A stretch of DNA of 39,978 bases from JAUWQU01 sp964605095 (GTDB lineage Bacteria > Planctomycetota > Phycisphaerae > SM23-33). Position 1 is the first letter of the stretch. Each line of letters opens with the position of its first letter. Below the pieces are notes generated by a model. That model did no database searches. It was not told the origin of the DNA and worked only from the letters and a program-made list of their open reading frames with translations. Below, piece by piece: positions 32,391 to 39,021 of the stretch. The stretch covers positions 1 through 39,978 of the forward strand of contig CAZSBS010000005.1 of NCBI GenBank assembly GCA_964605095.1, read 5' to 3'. The translations under genes were made by a program, and so were the position numbers.

Positions 32391-33212
32391 TTACCCATTT
32401 TCCCGCCAACGCAAGGTGGCAGTTACGGGGAAGTGGTCGGATGGGTATCGGCCGTTGCGCTTGGCCCGGTCGATGACGGCGTCGATGACGTCGAAATCGT
32501 TCGTGTGCAGGATCCAGTCCAGCCGGCGGCCCAGGCGGAAACCCCGCCCGTGCCACGTGCCCTCCATCCGCTGGCGCTGAGGATGTGCCAGCCTGTAGGC
32601 GTCTTGCAGGACAAGCCCCGCGCCGCCTGGCCCGGCCAGGACCACCTCGTAGACCTTGCGATGGGCGTTGGCATTGAAGTCGCCGGCGATTACGGCTGGG
32701 TCCCGGCCGGCGATGGCGGCGATGCGGTCGCGGAGTATCTCGCCGGATCGCAGGCGCGCCCACCGGCTGAAGGGGTCGAAGTGGGCGTTAAAGAACACGA
32801 TCTGGCGCTGGTCGTCGTGGCGCAGATCCGCCAGGCGGACCCAGTTGCACATTCGCGGGGCCATGGAGCCCCAGTTTCGGCTGCCCGGCGTGTCGGGCGT
32901 CTTGGAGAGCCAGAAGTGGCCATGCTCGATCTTTCGGAACCGCCCCGCCCGGTAGAAAATCGCCACCGACTGGCCCGCGAGCATGCCTTTGTCGCGCCCC
33001 GGCGAGATGAACTCGTACTCGCGAAGCCGCCCGCGAAGGTAGTCCGCCTGCGTCCGCTGGAGCTCCTGGGCGCCGAGCAGGTCCGGGCCATACGCCCATA
33101 TCGCCATCGCCACCGGCTCCTTGCGCAGGCGCCACCGGCCGGCGTAATGGCCGGCATGGGCGTTGAGCACGTTGAAACTCATCACTCGCAGGTCGGGACA
33201 GTTTGGCGACAT
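32391..33212 (-). CDS. Endonuclease/exonuclease/phosphatase (EEP) family protein
   Basis: A 273-residue phosphodiesterase-fold protein without signal peptide. All catalytic marks are visible: RVMSFNVLN at the start (metal/phosphate Asn), LLGAQELQ with the metal-binding Glu, FFNAHFD, VIAGDFNAN with the catalytic Asp and Asn, the late RRLDWIL, and YPSDHFPV with the closing Asp-His. Possible substrates are nucleic acid, a phosphoinositide-like lipid or a sugar phosphate; members with this pattern often appear in polysaccharide gene regions with no assigned role. The ATG at 33212 has GGAG about 11 nt upstream, rather far. It lies 96 nt behind the ThuA-like gene on the same strand. Confidence 0.9.
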   Translation of the reverse strand: MSPNCPDLRVMSFNVLNAHAGHYAGRWRLRKEPVAMAIWAYGPDLLGAQELQRTQADYLRGRLREYEFISPGRDKGMLAGQSVAIFYRAGRFRKIEHGHFWLSKTPDTPGSRNWGSMAPRMCNWVRLADLRHDDQRQIVFFNAHFDPFSRWARLRSGEILRDRIAAIAGRDPAVIAGDFNANAHRKVYEVVLAGPGGAGLVLQDAYRLAHPQRQRMEGTWHGRGFRLGRRLDWILHTNDFDVIDAVIDRAKRNGRYPSDHFPVTATLRWRENG

Positions 33213-33308
33213 CGACAGCTATGCTCCGAAAAGAAGTAAGGCTTCATACATCGTAGCACAGTTTAGTACCCCGCCCCGGAAGTTGGGGGCAGAATCTGTG
33301 GTGCCATG

Positions 33309-34100
33309 CTACGGTTTTTCGTCCAGCCGGGCCACCCAGACTGCCCCGCGACGGAAGAGTTCGCACACCGGCTCGCTCAGGGCCTTGACGTCGTGGCCAA
33401 GCGGGCAGTGGAAGACCCGCCCCTTGCCGTAGTTCAGCACGAAGGCCATGGGGTAATCCTTCTTGTCGACCTTCGACGTGGCGCTTGCCAGCACGTGTAT
33501 GGGCGTGTTGCCGTCCAGGCATGTGTACATCTCATCGGTTGTCTCGAACGCCGCCAGGCCCCGGGTGATCGGGTGGTTGGGGTCGGTGATGTTCACCCGG
33601 AAGCTGCCGTGCGGGTCGTGGGCGCGGAGCTTGGGATTCCAGGCCCGCCCCGCGATTTTGGCGAACTCCGGCCAGCCTTGGAACGCTCCGCACGCGAAGT
33701 GGACCAGCACGAGCCCCTTTCCGCCGGCGACGGCCTTGCGGAGGCCCTGGCGGACATTCTCGCCAAGGGCGGGCTTGCCCTCCCAGTTCATGAAGTGCAT
33801 CACGATAACGTCATAGTCCGCCAGTTTCTCCGAGGCCAGGAACTCCGGCGTCTCGACCACGTCGATAGCCAGCCTCGGGTCCTTATCAAGCCCAGCCGCA
33901 AGGACCGGCGCCGTCAGACGCCACTTATGCCCGGGATAATCGACGCCCGTGACTATCAGCACCCGCTTGTCCGCCTTCTTGCCCGGGTGAAACTCCGCCG
34001 GGCCGGCGGGCGCCGCATTCGACTGAGCATCCGACCTTGTCTGCGCCGCCAGCAAGAGGGCAAGCACTACGGCCAATGAGGTCCCCATCAAAGTTTTCAT
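33309..34100 (-). CDS. Exported ThuA-like protein
   Basis: A 263-residue protein of the ThuA (trehalose utilisation, class I glutamine-amidotransferase-like fold) family. The signal peptide is about 1-26 (LAVVLALLLAAQTRSDA). The domain shows KRVLIVTGVDYPGHKWR (about 45-62), YDVIVMHFMNW, GKGLVLVHFACGAF with the nucleophile-elbow-like Cys, DPNHPITRG and GKGRVFHCPLGHD. ThuA-type proteins in planctomycetes are thought to act in sugar metabolism together with Gfo/Idh/MocA oxidoreductases, and one such gene lies immediately upstream on the same strand (153 nt). The ATG at 34100 has GGAAAGG 6 nt upstream. Confidence 0.9.
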   Translation of the reverse strand: MKTLMGTSLAVVLALLLAAQTRSDAQSNAAPAGPAEFHPGKKADKRVLIVTGVDYPGHKWRLTAPVLAAGLDKDPRLAIDVVETPEFLASEKLADYDVIVMHFMNWEGKPALGENVRQGLRKAVAGGKGLVLVHFACGAFQGWPEFAKIAGRAWNPKLRAHDPHGSFRVNITDPNHPITRGLAAFETTDEMYTCLDGNTPIHVLASATSKVDKKDYPMAFVLNYGKGRVFHCPLGHDVKALSEPVCELFRRGAVWVARLDEKP

Positions 34101-34216
34101 GTCGAGCCTTTCCACTTCAAGTCACTGTTCACCTGCATGGCCAGTACTCCGTTACACGTCAACTGATGGGCCGAATCAACTCATCTGCACCGGCGCCGAC
34201 ACATCAGGAAATCCGC

Positions 34217-34232
34217 TCCCGGCGCGCCGGGA
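34217..34232. repeat. Perfect palindrome TCCCGGCGCGCCGGGA
   Basis: A perfect 16-bp palindrome in the gap between the Gfo/Idh/MocA and ThuA-like genes. The same 16 bases occur at 37940-37955 inside the structured repeat of the GGTGCCGTGGTT family. The gap also carries ATCCGC / AATCCGC motifs. Confidence 0.6.
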
Positions 34233-34253
34233 CGCAATCCGCAATTGTTTGGT

Positions 34254-35603
34254 TCACATTGCCCACGGCGCGCGCATAGCCCGGCTGAGGTATCGGTTGG
34301 CGGCATCGTCGCCGGGGAAGGTCTCCGTTTTCCAGTCCCACGTCAGCTTTCGTTGCGTTCGCGTGGCGATGTCGGCGATGAGGCTCAGCGTGGTGGCCGC
34401 ATGACCGGCCTCGACCGGGGCAACCGGATCGCGCCGCGTGCGGATGCATTCCAGGAAGTTCACGTGGTGATTGTTGGACTCGTAGAGCCGCCGCTCGGCC
34501 GGCTTGATCTCCGCCTTGGCCAGCGAGCCCGGCTCGGTCCAGATGCCGCCTCGATTGACGTGAATCCAACCCTTGTCGCCGGTGAACAGCACGCCTTGCT
34601 TGTAGCGGGCGTTGTCCGCGAAGCCTACCGTCAGGCCGTCGGGGACCTTGAACTCCACGTTCCATGTGATGGACGTGTCGGCCGGGCCGTCTTTGGGGAA
34701 CACCGCCGAGCCGGAGACCTCCAGCGGGCCGGCCAGCAGCGACGGCGCGCCCCACAGGGCGATGTCGCAATGATGGACGCCCCAGGACTGGATCCAGCCC
34801 GCGCAGTAATCGTAGATGAAATACCAGTTGAACGAGCACTTGAGGTCGTTGTGCGGAGTGAACGGCGCCGGGCCAAGCCACATTTCGTAGTCCAGCCCGG
34901 GCGGCACAGGCGTCGTCGGCGCGCTGGGCAATGCCCGCCCGCCGGGCACGCCCACTTCCACTCGCTTAAGCCGGCCGATGTAACCATTGAGCACCAGTTC
35001 GCAGGCGTGGCGGAACTGCCGGTCGGACCGCTGCTGCGTGCCGACCTGGAGCACGCGCCCGTACCGCCGGACGGCCTGGCAAAGCTGCCGGCCCTCGCGG
35101 ACGGTCAGGCTCAGGGCCTTCTCGCAGTAGACGTCCTTGCCGGCCTGCACGGCGCGAGCGGCGATCAGCGCGTGCCAGTTTTCGGGCGCGGCGATGAATA
35201 TCGCATCCACGTCCGGCCGGGCTATTACCTCGCGAAAATCGCTGTACGACGTGCAGCCGTGACCGCCGGCCCGCCCAGCCTTGCCGGTGTAATAGGCGTC
35301 GGCGCTCTTGGCGGCCGCGTCGGCCTTGGGCTTGTTGGCGTCGCACGTGGCCAATATCTGCGCTTGCCCATTGCCCAGCATCGTCCGGAAGTGGTCGTTT
35401 CCGCGAGAGCCGACGCCGACGATCGCCACGCCGATACGCTCCGACGGCGCCGCTCGCCCATCCGCGCCAAGGCTGGAGGCCGGAACGAAATAAGGCGCCA
35501 CCGCCGCGGCCGCGGCAGAGGCAAGGAACCTGCGCCGAGTAATGCCCGCGTTCGAGTCACGGCCCAGATGCCGTGCCGAGCCCGCTTGACCCTGTCGTTT
35601 CAT
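34254..35603 (-). CDS. Tat-exported Gfo/Idh/MocA family oxidoreductase
   Basis: A 449-residue paralogue of the protein at 11561-12880, but a separate branch. A Tat signal TRRRFLASA (22-30) is followed by an alanine stretch. NAD(P) binding: VAIVGVGSRG (59-68). The family EKP motif reads CEKALS here, so the conserved proline is changed to alanine. The C-terminal domain shows WLGPAPF, WFIYDYCAGWIQSWGVHHCDIALWG-like sequence and HHVNFLECIRTR. The ATG at 35603 has GAGG 8 nt upstream. It is upstream of and on the same strand as the ThuA-like and EEP genes and may form a loose unit with them. It is divergent from the HTH-EIIA gene. Confidence 0.92.
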   Translation of the reverse strand: MKRQGQAGSARHLGRDSNAGITRRRFLASAAAAAVAPYFVPASSLGADGRAAPSERIGVAIVGVGSRGNDHFRTMLGNGQAQILATCDANKPKADAAAKSADAYYTGKAGRAGGHGCTSYSDFREVIARPDVDAIFIAAPENWHALIAARAVQAGKDVYCEKALSLTVREGRQLCQAVRRYGRVLQVGTQQRSDRQFRHACELVLNGYIGRLKRVEVGVPGGRALPSAPTTPVPPGLDYEMWLGPAPFTPHNDLKCSFNWYFIYDYCAGWIQSWGVHHCDIALWGAPSLLAGPLEVSGSAVFPKDGPADTSITWNVEFKVPDGLTVGFADNARYKQGVLFTGDKGWIHVNRGGIWTEPGSLAKAEIKPAERRLYESNNHHVNFLECIRTRRDPVAPVEAGHAATTLSLIADIATRTQRKLTWDWKTETFPGDDAANRYLSRAMRAPWAM

Positions 35604-35847
35604 AAGGGTGTCCTCTTCGAAATGCCCTGTTCAAGCCGCCGATCGGACGATGATCGGCCAGATGGTCTACAGCGTATCAAACACGCCCCGCCACCCGAAG
35701 TGCCGGAACTTCATGTCTGCTCACAGGGCACCACCCCATTGAAGGGGGCGGAATTGGCATGGCACCCCGAAAGGCAAGCAGGCACCCTATGTAGCACTAT
35801 GGGGCATTGCGCAGCCCTCTGCTGGACTGCAAAGATCGCTTTGCCCA

Positions 35848-35875
35848 TTGACCGCCGAGGGCTTTGGATTACAAT
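35848..35875 (+). promoter_or_regulatory. Sigma-70-type promoter for the HTH-EIIA gene
   Basis: TTGACC (35848-35853) and TACAAT (35870-35875) lie 16 bp apart, the best promoter match in the window, 62 bp before the start codon. The remaining upstream part of this gap (35604-35847) shows nothing I can name. Confidence 0.7.
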
Positions 35876-35879
35876 GATC

Positions 35880-35905
35880 TATTGCAGTATTGCAGATTAT
35901 TGCAT
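35880..35905 (+). promoter_or_regulatory. Triple TATTGCA direct repeat downstream of the -10 box
   Basis: TATTGCAG (35880-35887), TATTGCAG (35888-35895) and TATTGCAT (35898-35905) cover the expected start of transcription. Heptamers at about one-turn spacing suggest an operator, or alternatively a repeat in the leader. Confidence 0.5.
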
Positions 35906-35936
35906 ACGCGATTCACCGAGGCGGAAAGGAAGACCC

Positions 35937-36671
35937 ATGGCCGCATCCGGCAGCGATAACGACGAGATAATGACGGTCTCAGAGGTTGCGGAATACCTGC
36001 AACTTGCTGAAAAGACGATCGTTAGGATGGCTCAGCGCGGCGAAATCCCCGCGGCGAAAGTCGCCAGCCAGTGGCGGTTCATGAGGTCGCTGGTCCGCGA
36101 GTGGCTCGTGGCGGAGATGCAGACCCTCCCGGCCGGGCGGCTCGACGACGTGGCGGGCCGGGAAGACGCCCTGCTGGGCCTCGATGAGATGATCCGGCCG
36201 GAACTTATGAACCTGGACATAAAGCCGGGCCCCAAGGAGGCGGTGCTTCGGCAGATCGTCGGACCTCTTGTCCAGATGGGCTTCGCCGCCGACCCCAGCC
36301 GGCTTCTGGCGAGCCTGCTGGAACGTGAGCGGATGATGACCACAGCCATCGGCCACGGCGTTGCCCTGCCGCACCCCCGAAAGCCGATCACGGGAATGTT
36401 CCCGGAGCCTGCCATCGCACTTGGCGTATGTCCGGCCGGGACGGACTTCGACGCCATCGACGACCAATTGGTGAACGTGTTCTTCCTGATCTGCGCGACA
36501 CGCGAGGAAATCCACCTCCAGTTGATGGCAAAGGTGGCCTGGCTTTCGCGACGGGACGTGCTGGGTCAACTCCGCACCGCCCGCGACGCCCAGAGAGCCC
36601 ACGAGATCATCGCCCAGGCTGTCCAAAGCATCGACGCCAGCCGGTCGCACGCCAAGCCGCGCGGAAAATGA
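35937..36671 (+). CDS. HTH (excisionase/MerR-like) - PTS EIIA fusion regulator
   Basis: A 244-residue cytoplasmic protein. Residues 11-58 are an excisionase-type helix-turn-helix (MTVSEVAEYLQLAEKTIVRM, then GEIPAAKVASQWRF). Residues about 88-235 are a fructose/nitrogen-type PTS EIIA domain: LLERERMMTTAIGHGVALPHPR, with H146 as the expected phosphorylated histidine, and FFLICATREEIHLQLMAKVAWL. A DNA-binding domain joined to EIIA suggests transcription control by PTS phosphate flow. Such fusions are common in planctomycetes; no HPr or EI gene is here. The ATG at 35937 has AAAGGA 7 nt upstream. The lipoprotein gene follows after 63 nt in the same direction. Confidence 0.92.
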   Translation: MAASGSDNDEIMTVSEVAEYLQLAEKTIVRMAQRGEIPAAKVASQWRFMRSLVREWLVAEMQTLPAGRLDDVAGREDALLGLDEMIRPELMNLDIKPGPKEAVLRQIVGPLVQMGFAADPSRLLASLLERERMMTTAIGHGVALPHPRKPITGMFPEPAIALGVCPAGTDFDAIDDQLVNVFFLICATREEIHLQLMAKVAWLSRRDVLGQLRTARDAQRAHEIIAQAVQSIDASRSHAKPRGK

Positions 36672-36734
36672 CGGGAGCCGCCAGCGAGTGTACAATTACC
36701 TGGAGACGCAAATCGCGCCGGAAAGGGCTCTGCC

Positions 36735-37832
36735 ATGAGTAATAAATCTGGCTTCATGCGAACACTGGGGTTTCTCGTGCTGGTCTCGGCGATACCCGGC
36801 TGCAACGAGGTAAAGCTGGAAGTACAGCGATACCCGGTCTTCCACGACCCGGCCATCAGGACGGTGGCGGTGCTGCCTTTCGACAATCAGACGCTCCATC
36901 CGATGGCGGGGGCGTTCCTTGCCGACCGCCTGGCCGAGCAGTTGAAGGCCAATGGGACGTACAAGGTGATCTCGCCGAAGGAGCTTGAGAACCGCATGTC
37001 GGCCGGCAAGATCACCATGCCCGCCAAGGCGACTGTCGAGCAGGCGGCCGAGGCGATGAGAAAGCTCGGCGGCATCGACGCATTTATTACCGGCACGGTC
37101 CGCCAGTTCGGCGCCGGGCGGGGCACGTACACGGAGATCTACGACGACCCGTGGGTCTACGGCGGATACGGCGGATACTACGGCGGCTCCCGGCGCCACT
37201 GGGGCCGCGGCGGATACGGCGGATACGGCGGATACGGCGGATACTACGGCGGGTATTACGGCGGGTACTACCCGGTCTACCGCCAGTACTCGTATTCCCA
37301 GGCGTACGTATCGGCCCTGGCGACGATGTGCCGCGTCTCCGATGCGGCCGTGATCTACACGACGCCGGCGCCCGCGGCGGCCCGGCTTACCTCGGCCGGC
37401 GGAATCACCCTGCCGGTCGATGAGGTCCTGGCCGACGCCGCGGAGAGCGTCGCTCATGATATCGTCGCCACCTTCGCGATCGTGCCGCGCACACTGAAGG
37501 TCGACAAGAACGACGTCCTCCGCCCCGCCATCCGCACCGACGGGCGAGTCAAGTACACCACCAACTTCAAACCGGACGACGATGGGATATACGTCGAGGT
37601 CTCGCTGCCCGCCGAGGCCGGCAGAAACGAGTTCCGTCTGGCCATAGCACGCAAGAACCAGCCGCCAATCGCCGAGCAGAAGTTCACGTGGAACCGCACC
37701 GACTCGACGCGCGAGTTCTTCTTCGCCCTCCCCCAGATCACCGAGGCCGGCGGCGGCAAGGGCGACTACGAACTGCGGCTCTACAGCGGCGACAAGGCGG
37801 ACATCGAACGCAGAATTAAGATAAAGCAGTAG
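36735..37832 (+). CDS. Lipoprotein with GYG-rich segment, CsgG/LpoB-like N-terminal fold
   Basis: A 365-residue lipoprotein: lipobox IPGC (C23) after a hydrophobic signal. Residues 40-128 (TVAVLPFDNQT, LADRLAEQLKANGTYKVISPKELE, IDAFITGTVRQF) resemble the CsgG/LpoB/GNA1162-type fold of outer-membrane-associated lipoproteins. Residues 142-180 are a low-complexity Gly-Tyr block built from GGY units, interrupted by SRRHWGR. The block then returns to a CsgG-like strand (SYSQAYVSALATMCRVSDAAVIY). The C-terminal part (about 230-365) is predicted beta-rich and not recognised. The ATG at 36735 has GAAAGG 8 nt upstream. The TAG stop falls within an intergenic repeat. Function is unknown; an envelope or surface-polymer role is likely. 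Confidence 0.85.
   Translation: MSNKSGFMRTLGFLVLVSAIPGCNEVKLEVQRYPVFHDPAIRTVAVLPFDNQTLHPMAGAFLADRLAEQLKANGTYKVISPKELENRMSAGKITMPAKATVEQAAEAMRKLGGIDAFITGTVRQFGAGRGTYTEIYDDPWVYGGYGGYYGGSRRHWGRGGYGGYGGYGGYYGGYYGGYYPVYRQYSYSQAYVSALATMCRVSDAAVIYTTPAPAAARLTSAGGITLPVDEVLADAAESVAHDIVATFAIVPRTLKVDKNDVLRPAIRTDGRVKYTTNFKPDDDGIYVEVSLPAEAGRNEFRLAIARKNQPPIAEQKFTWNRTDSTREFFFALPQITEAGGGKGDYELRLYSGDKADIERRIKIKQ
37161..37270 (+). repeat. In-frame GGCGGATAC tandem repeat coding Gly-Gly-Tyr
   Basis: The 9-mer GGCGGATAC is repeated twice at 37161 and four times in a row at about 37209-37244, with GGCGGGTAC/T variants after it, coding the GGY block of the lipoprotein. The near-identical codons suggest recent expansion, so length may vary between strains. 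Confidence 0.85.
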
Positions 37833-37895
37833 CCGGGGAAAGGAAAACGGCGGAACCGGGTATTGGGAACCCGGAACAGCAAGCCAGGAACCGAG
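37827..37895 (+). repeat. Stop-codon-nested repeat after the lipoprotein gene
   Basis: The gene ends AAGCAGTAG and the sequence goes on as CCGGGGAAAGGAAAACGGCG, then GGAACC-type units. This matches the block behind xylA (20101-20140) and the block behind the Mpo1-like gene (8982-8950). The TAG stop belongs to the repeat motif GCAGTAGCCGGG. Confidence 0.75.
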
Positions 37896-37920
37896 ACTGT
37901 CCGATAATTTGGCGTGGTCG

Positions 37921-37981
37921 GGTGCCGTGGTTCGCGGAGTCCCGGCGCGCCGGGACGACGCAACCACGTCTTTCGGGTCGG
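37921..37981 (+). repeat. Structured repeat of the GGTGCCGTGGTT family, copy 2
   Basis: The block opens GGTGCCGTGGTT and closes AACCACGTCTTTCGGGTCGG, around the perfect palindrome GTCCCGGCGCGCCGGGAC (37939-37956). CGTGGTT pairs with AACCACG to extend the stem. Outer parts match copy 1 (18533-18587, minus strand); the centre does not. It lies in the gap before the zinc-ribbon membrane protein gene. Confidence 0.75.
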
Positions 37982-38127
37982 CACGTGGCTGCCTCACGCC
38001 ACAGGCGTCATCTTGTCCGGTTGACAAACCCACCGCCGGGGAGTCTACTGCCCCCGTTGCCCGGCTGTCGCGCTGCGTGATCGCACGGCTGCCGCCAAGA
38101 GGCCCACGTTAATCCAAGGAGCGAGCC

Positions 38128-38889
38128 ATAAGCATCGCCGAGACCAACTCTTCGTCCCCCGCCGCCAAGCCCGCCTGCCCGCGCTGCCACCTGGCCATCG
38201 AAGCCGGCGCCGAGTTCTGCCGCCACTGCGGCGCACGCCTGGGCGCCCACAAGCCCGTGCCAGGCTGGCACCTGCACAGGCGAATCTACGACTGGACCCT
38301 TGGCTGGGCCTATCGCCCCTCCGCCGCTATCGCCCTGTTCTGCCTGAGCTTCGCGGAAAGCAGCTTCTTCCCCGTCCCCCCCGACGTGCTCCTCATGCCG
38401 CTTGTCCTGGGCAACCGCAAACGCTGGCTGCGCTACGCGACGATCTGCTCGCTCGCCAGCATTCTGGGAGCGGTCTTCGGATTCTGCATCGGCTGGCTGC
38501 TGTGGGAGGGCGGCGTAGACAAGCTCTTCTACAACTATGTCCCGGGCTTCACCCCGGCCGTGTTCGACCGCGTCAGCGCCCTGTACGAGACATGGAACTT
38601 CTGGATAGTCTTCACCGCCGGCTTCACGCCAATCCCGTTCAAGGTCATCACGATCACCGCCGGCGTGTTCGGCACCGGCGAAAAAGTCGCAAGCCCGGGC
38701 CTGTTCTTCATCGTCTTCATAGTCGCCGCCATCGTCAGCCGCTCGGCGAGGTTCTTCCTCGTTGCCGGGCTGATGCGAATATTCGGCCCGAAGATCACCC
38801 CGTTTATCGAGAAATACTTCAACTGGCTGGCGCTGCTGTTCACCATCCTGCTGATCGGCGGGTTCGTGGTGATAAAGTACGTGGCGTGA
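38128..38889 (+). CDS. Zinc-ribbon YqaA/DedA-type (VTT domain) membrane protein with probable ATA start
   Basis: A 253-residue membrane protein. The N-terminus holds a zinc ribbon, C17-x2-C20 and C31-x2-C34 (ACPRC, then FCRHCGARLG). The rest is a VTT/SNARE-associated domain of the YqaA/DedA group with FPVPPDVLLMPLVLGN and TAGFTPIPFKVITITAGVFG, and four to five membrane helices. DedA proteins act in lipid transport and proton-dependent envelope homeostasis. Start: an in-frame stop lies at 38110-38112. Between it and the zinc ribbon there is no ATG, GTG or TTG. A perfect AAGGAG (38116-38121) stands 6 nt before an ATA at 38128. A GTG at 38257 would cut off the zinc ribbon and has no RBS. I therefore call ATA as start; a sequence error for ATG is possible. 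Confidence 0.85.
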   Translation: MSIAETNSSSPAAKPACPRCHLAIEAGAEFCRHCGARLGAHKPVPGWHLHRRIYDWTLGWAYRPSAAIALFCLSFAESSFFPVPPDVLLMPLVLGNRKRWLRYATICSLASILGAVFGFCIGWLLWEGGVDKLFYNYVPGFTPAVFDRVSALYETWNFWIVFTAGFTPIPFKVITITAGVFGTGEKVASPGLFFIVFIVAAIVSRSARFFLVAGLMRIFGPKITPFIEKYFNWLALLFTILLIGGFVVIKYVA

Positions 38890-38895
38890 ACGGGC

Positions 38896-39012
38896 ACAGC
38901 CGCATCAGTCCCGAAGGGACGCCATCGCATAGCCGGGCGGTGACCGAAGGGAACCCCCGGATCCAGGCTCCATAAACAAAAGAGCTCCGTAGGGGCGACA
39001 GCGAGCCCGCTA
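38896..39012. repeat. REP-like cluster of short CCGAAGGG palindromes
   Basis: Between the convergent membrane protein and mnmE genes lie GTCCC-GAA-GGGAC (38908-38920, perfect 5-bp stem), then GACCGAAGGGAACCCCCGG and CTCCGTAGGGGCGACAG. These are short GC hairpins of the sort seen in REP clusters. Confidence 0.5.
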
Positions 39013-39021
39013 AGTTGGCGC

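Noticed and set aside
38257..38889. Shorter YqaA/DedA gene starting at GTG 38257
   Set aside because: No RBS lies before it, and the frame upstream codes a complete zinc ribbon behind a strong RBS at 38116-38121.
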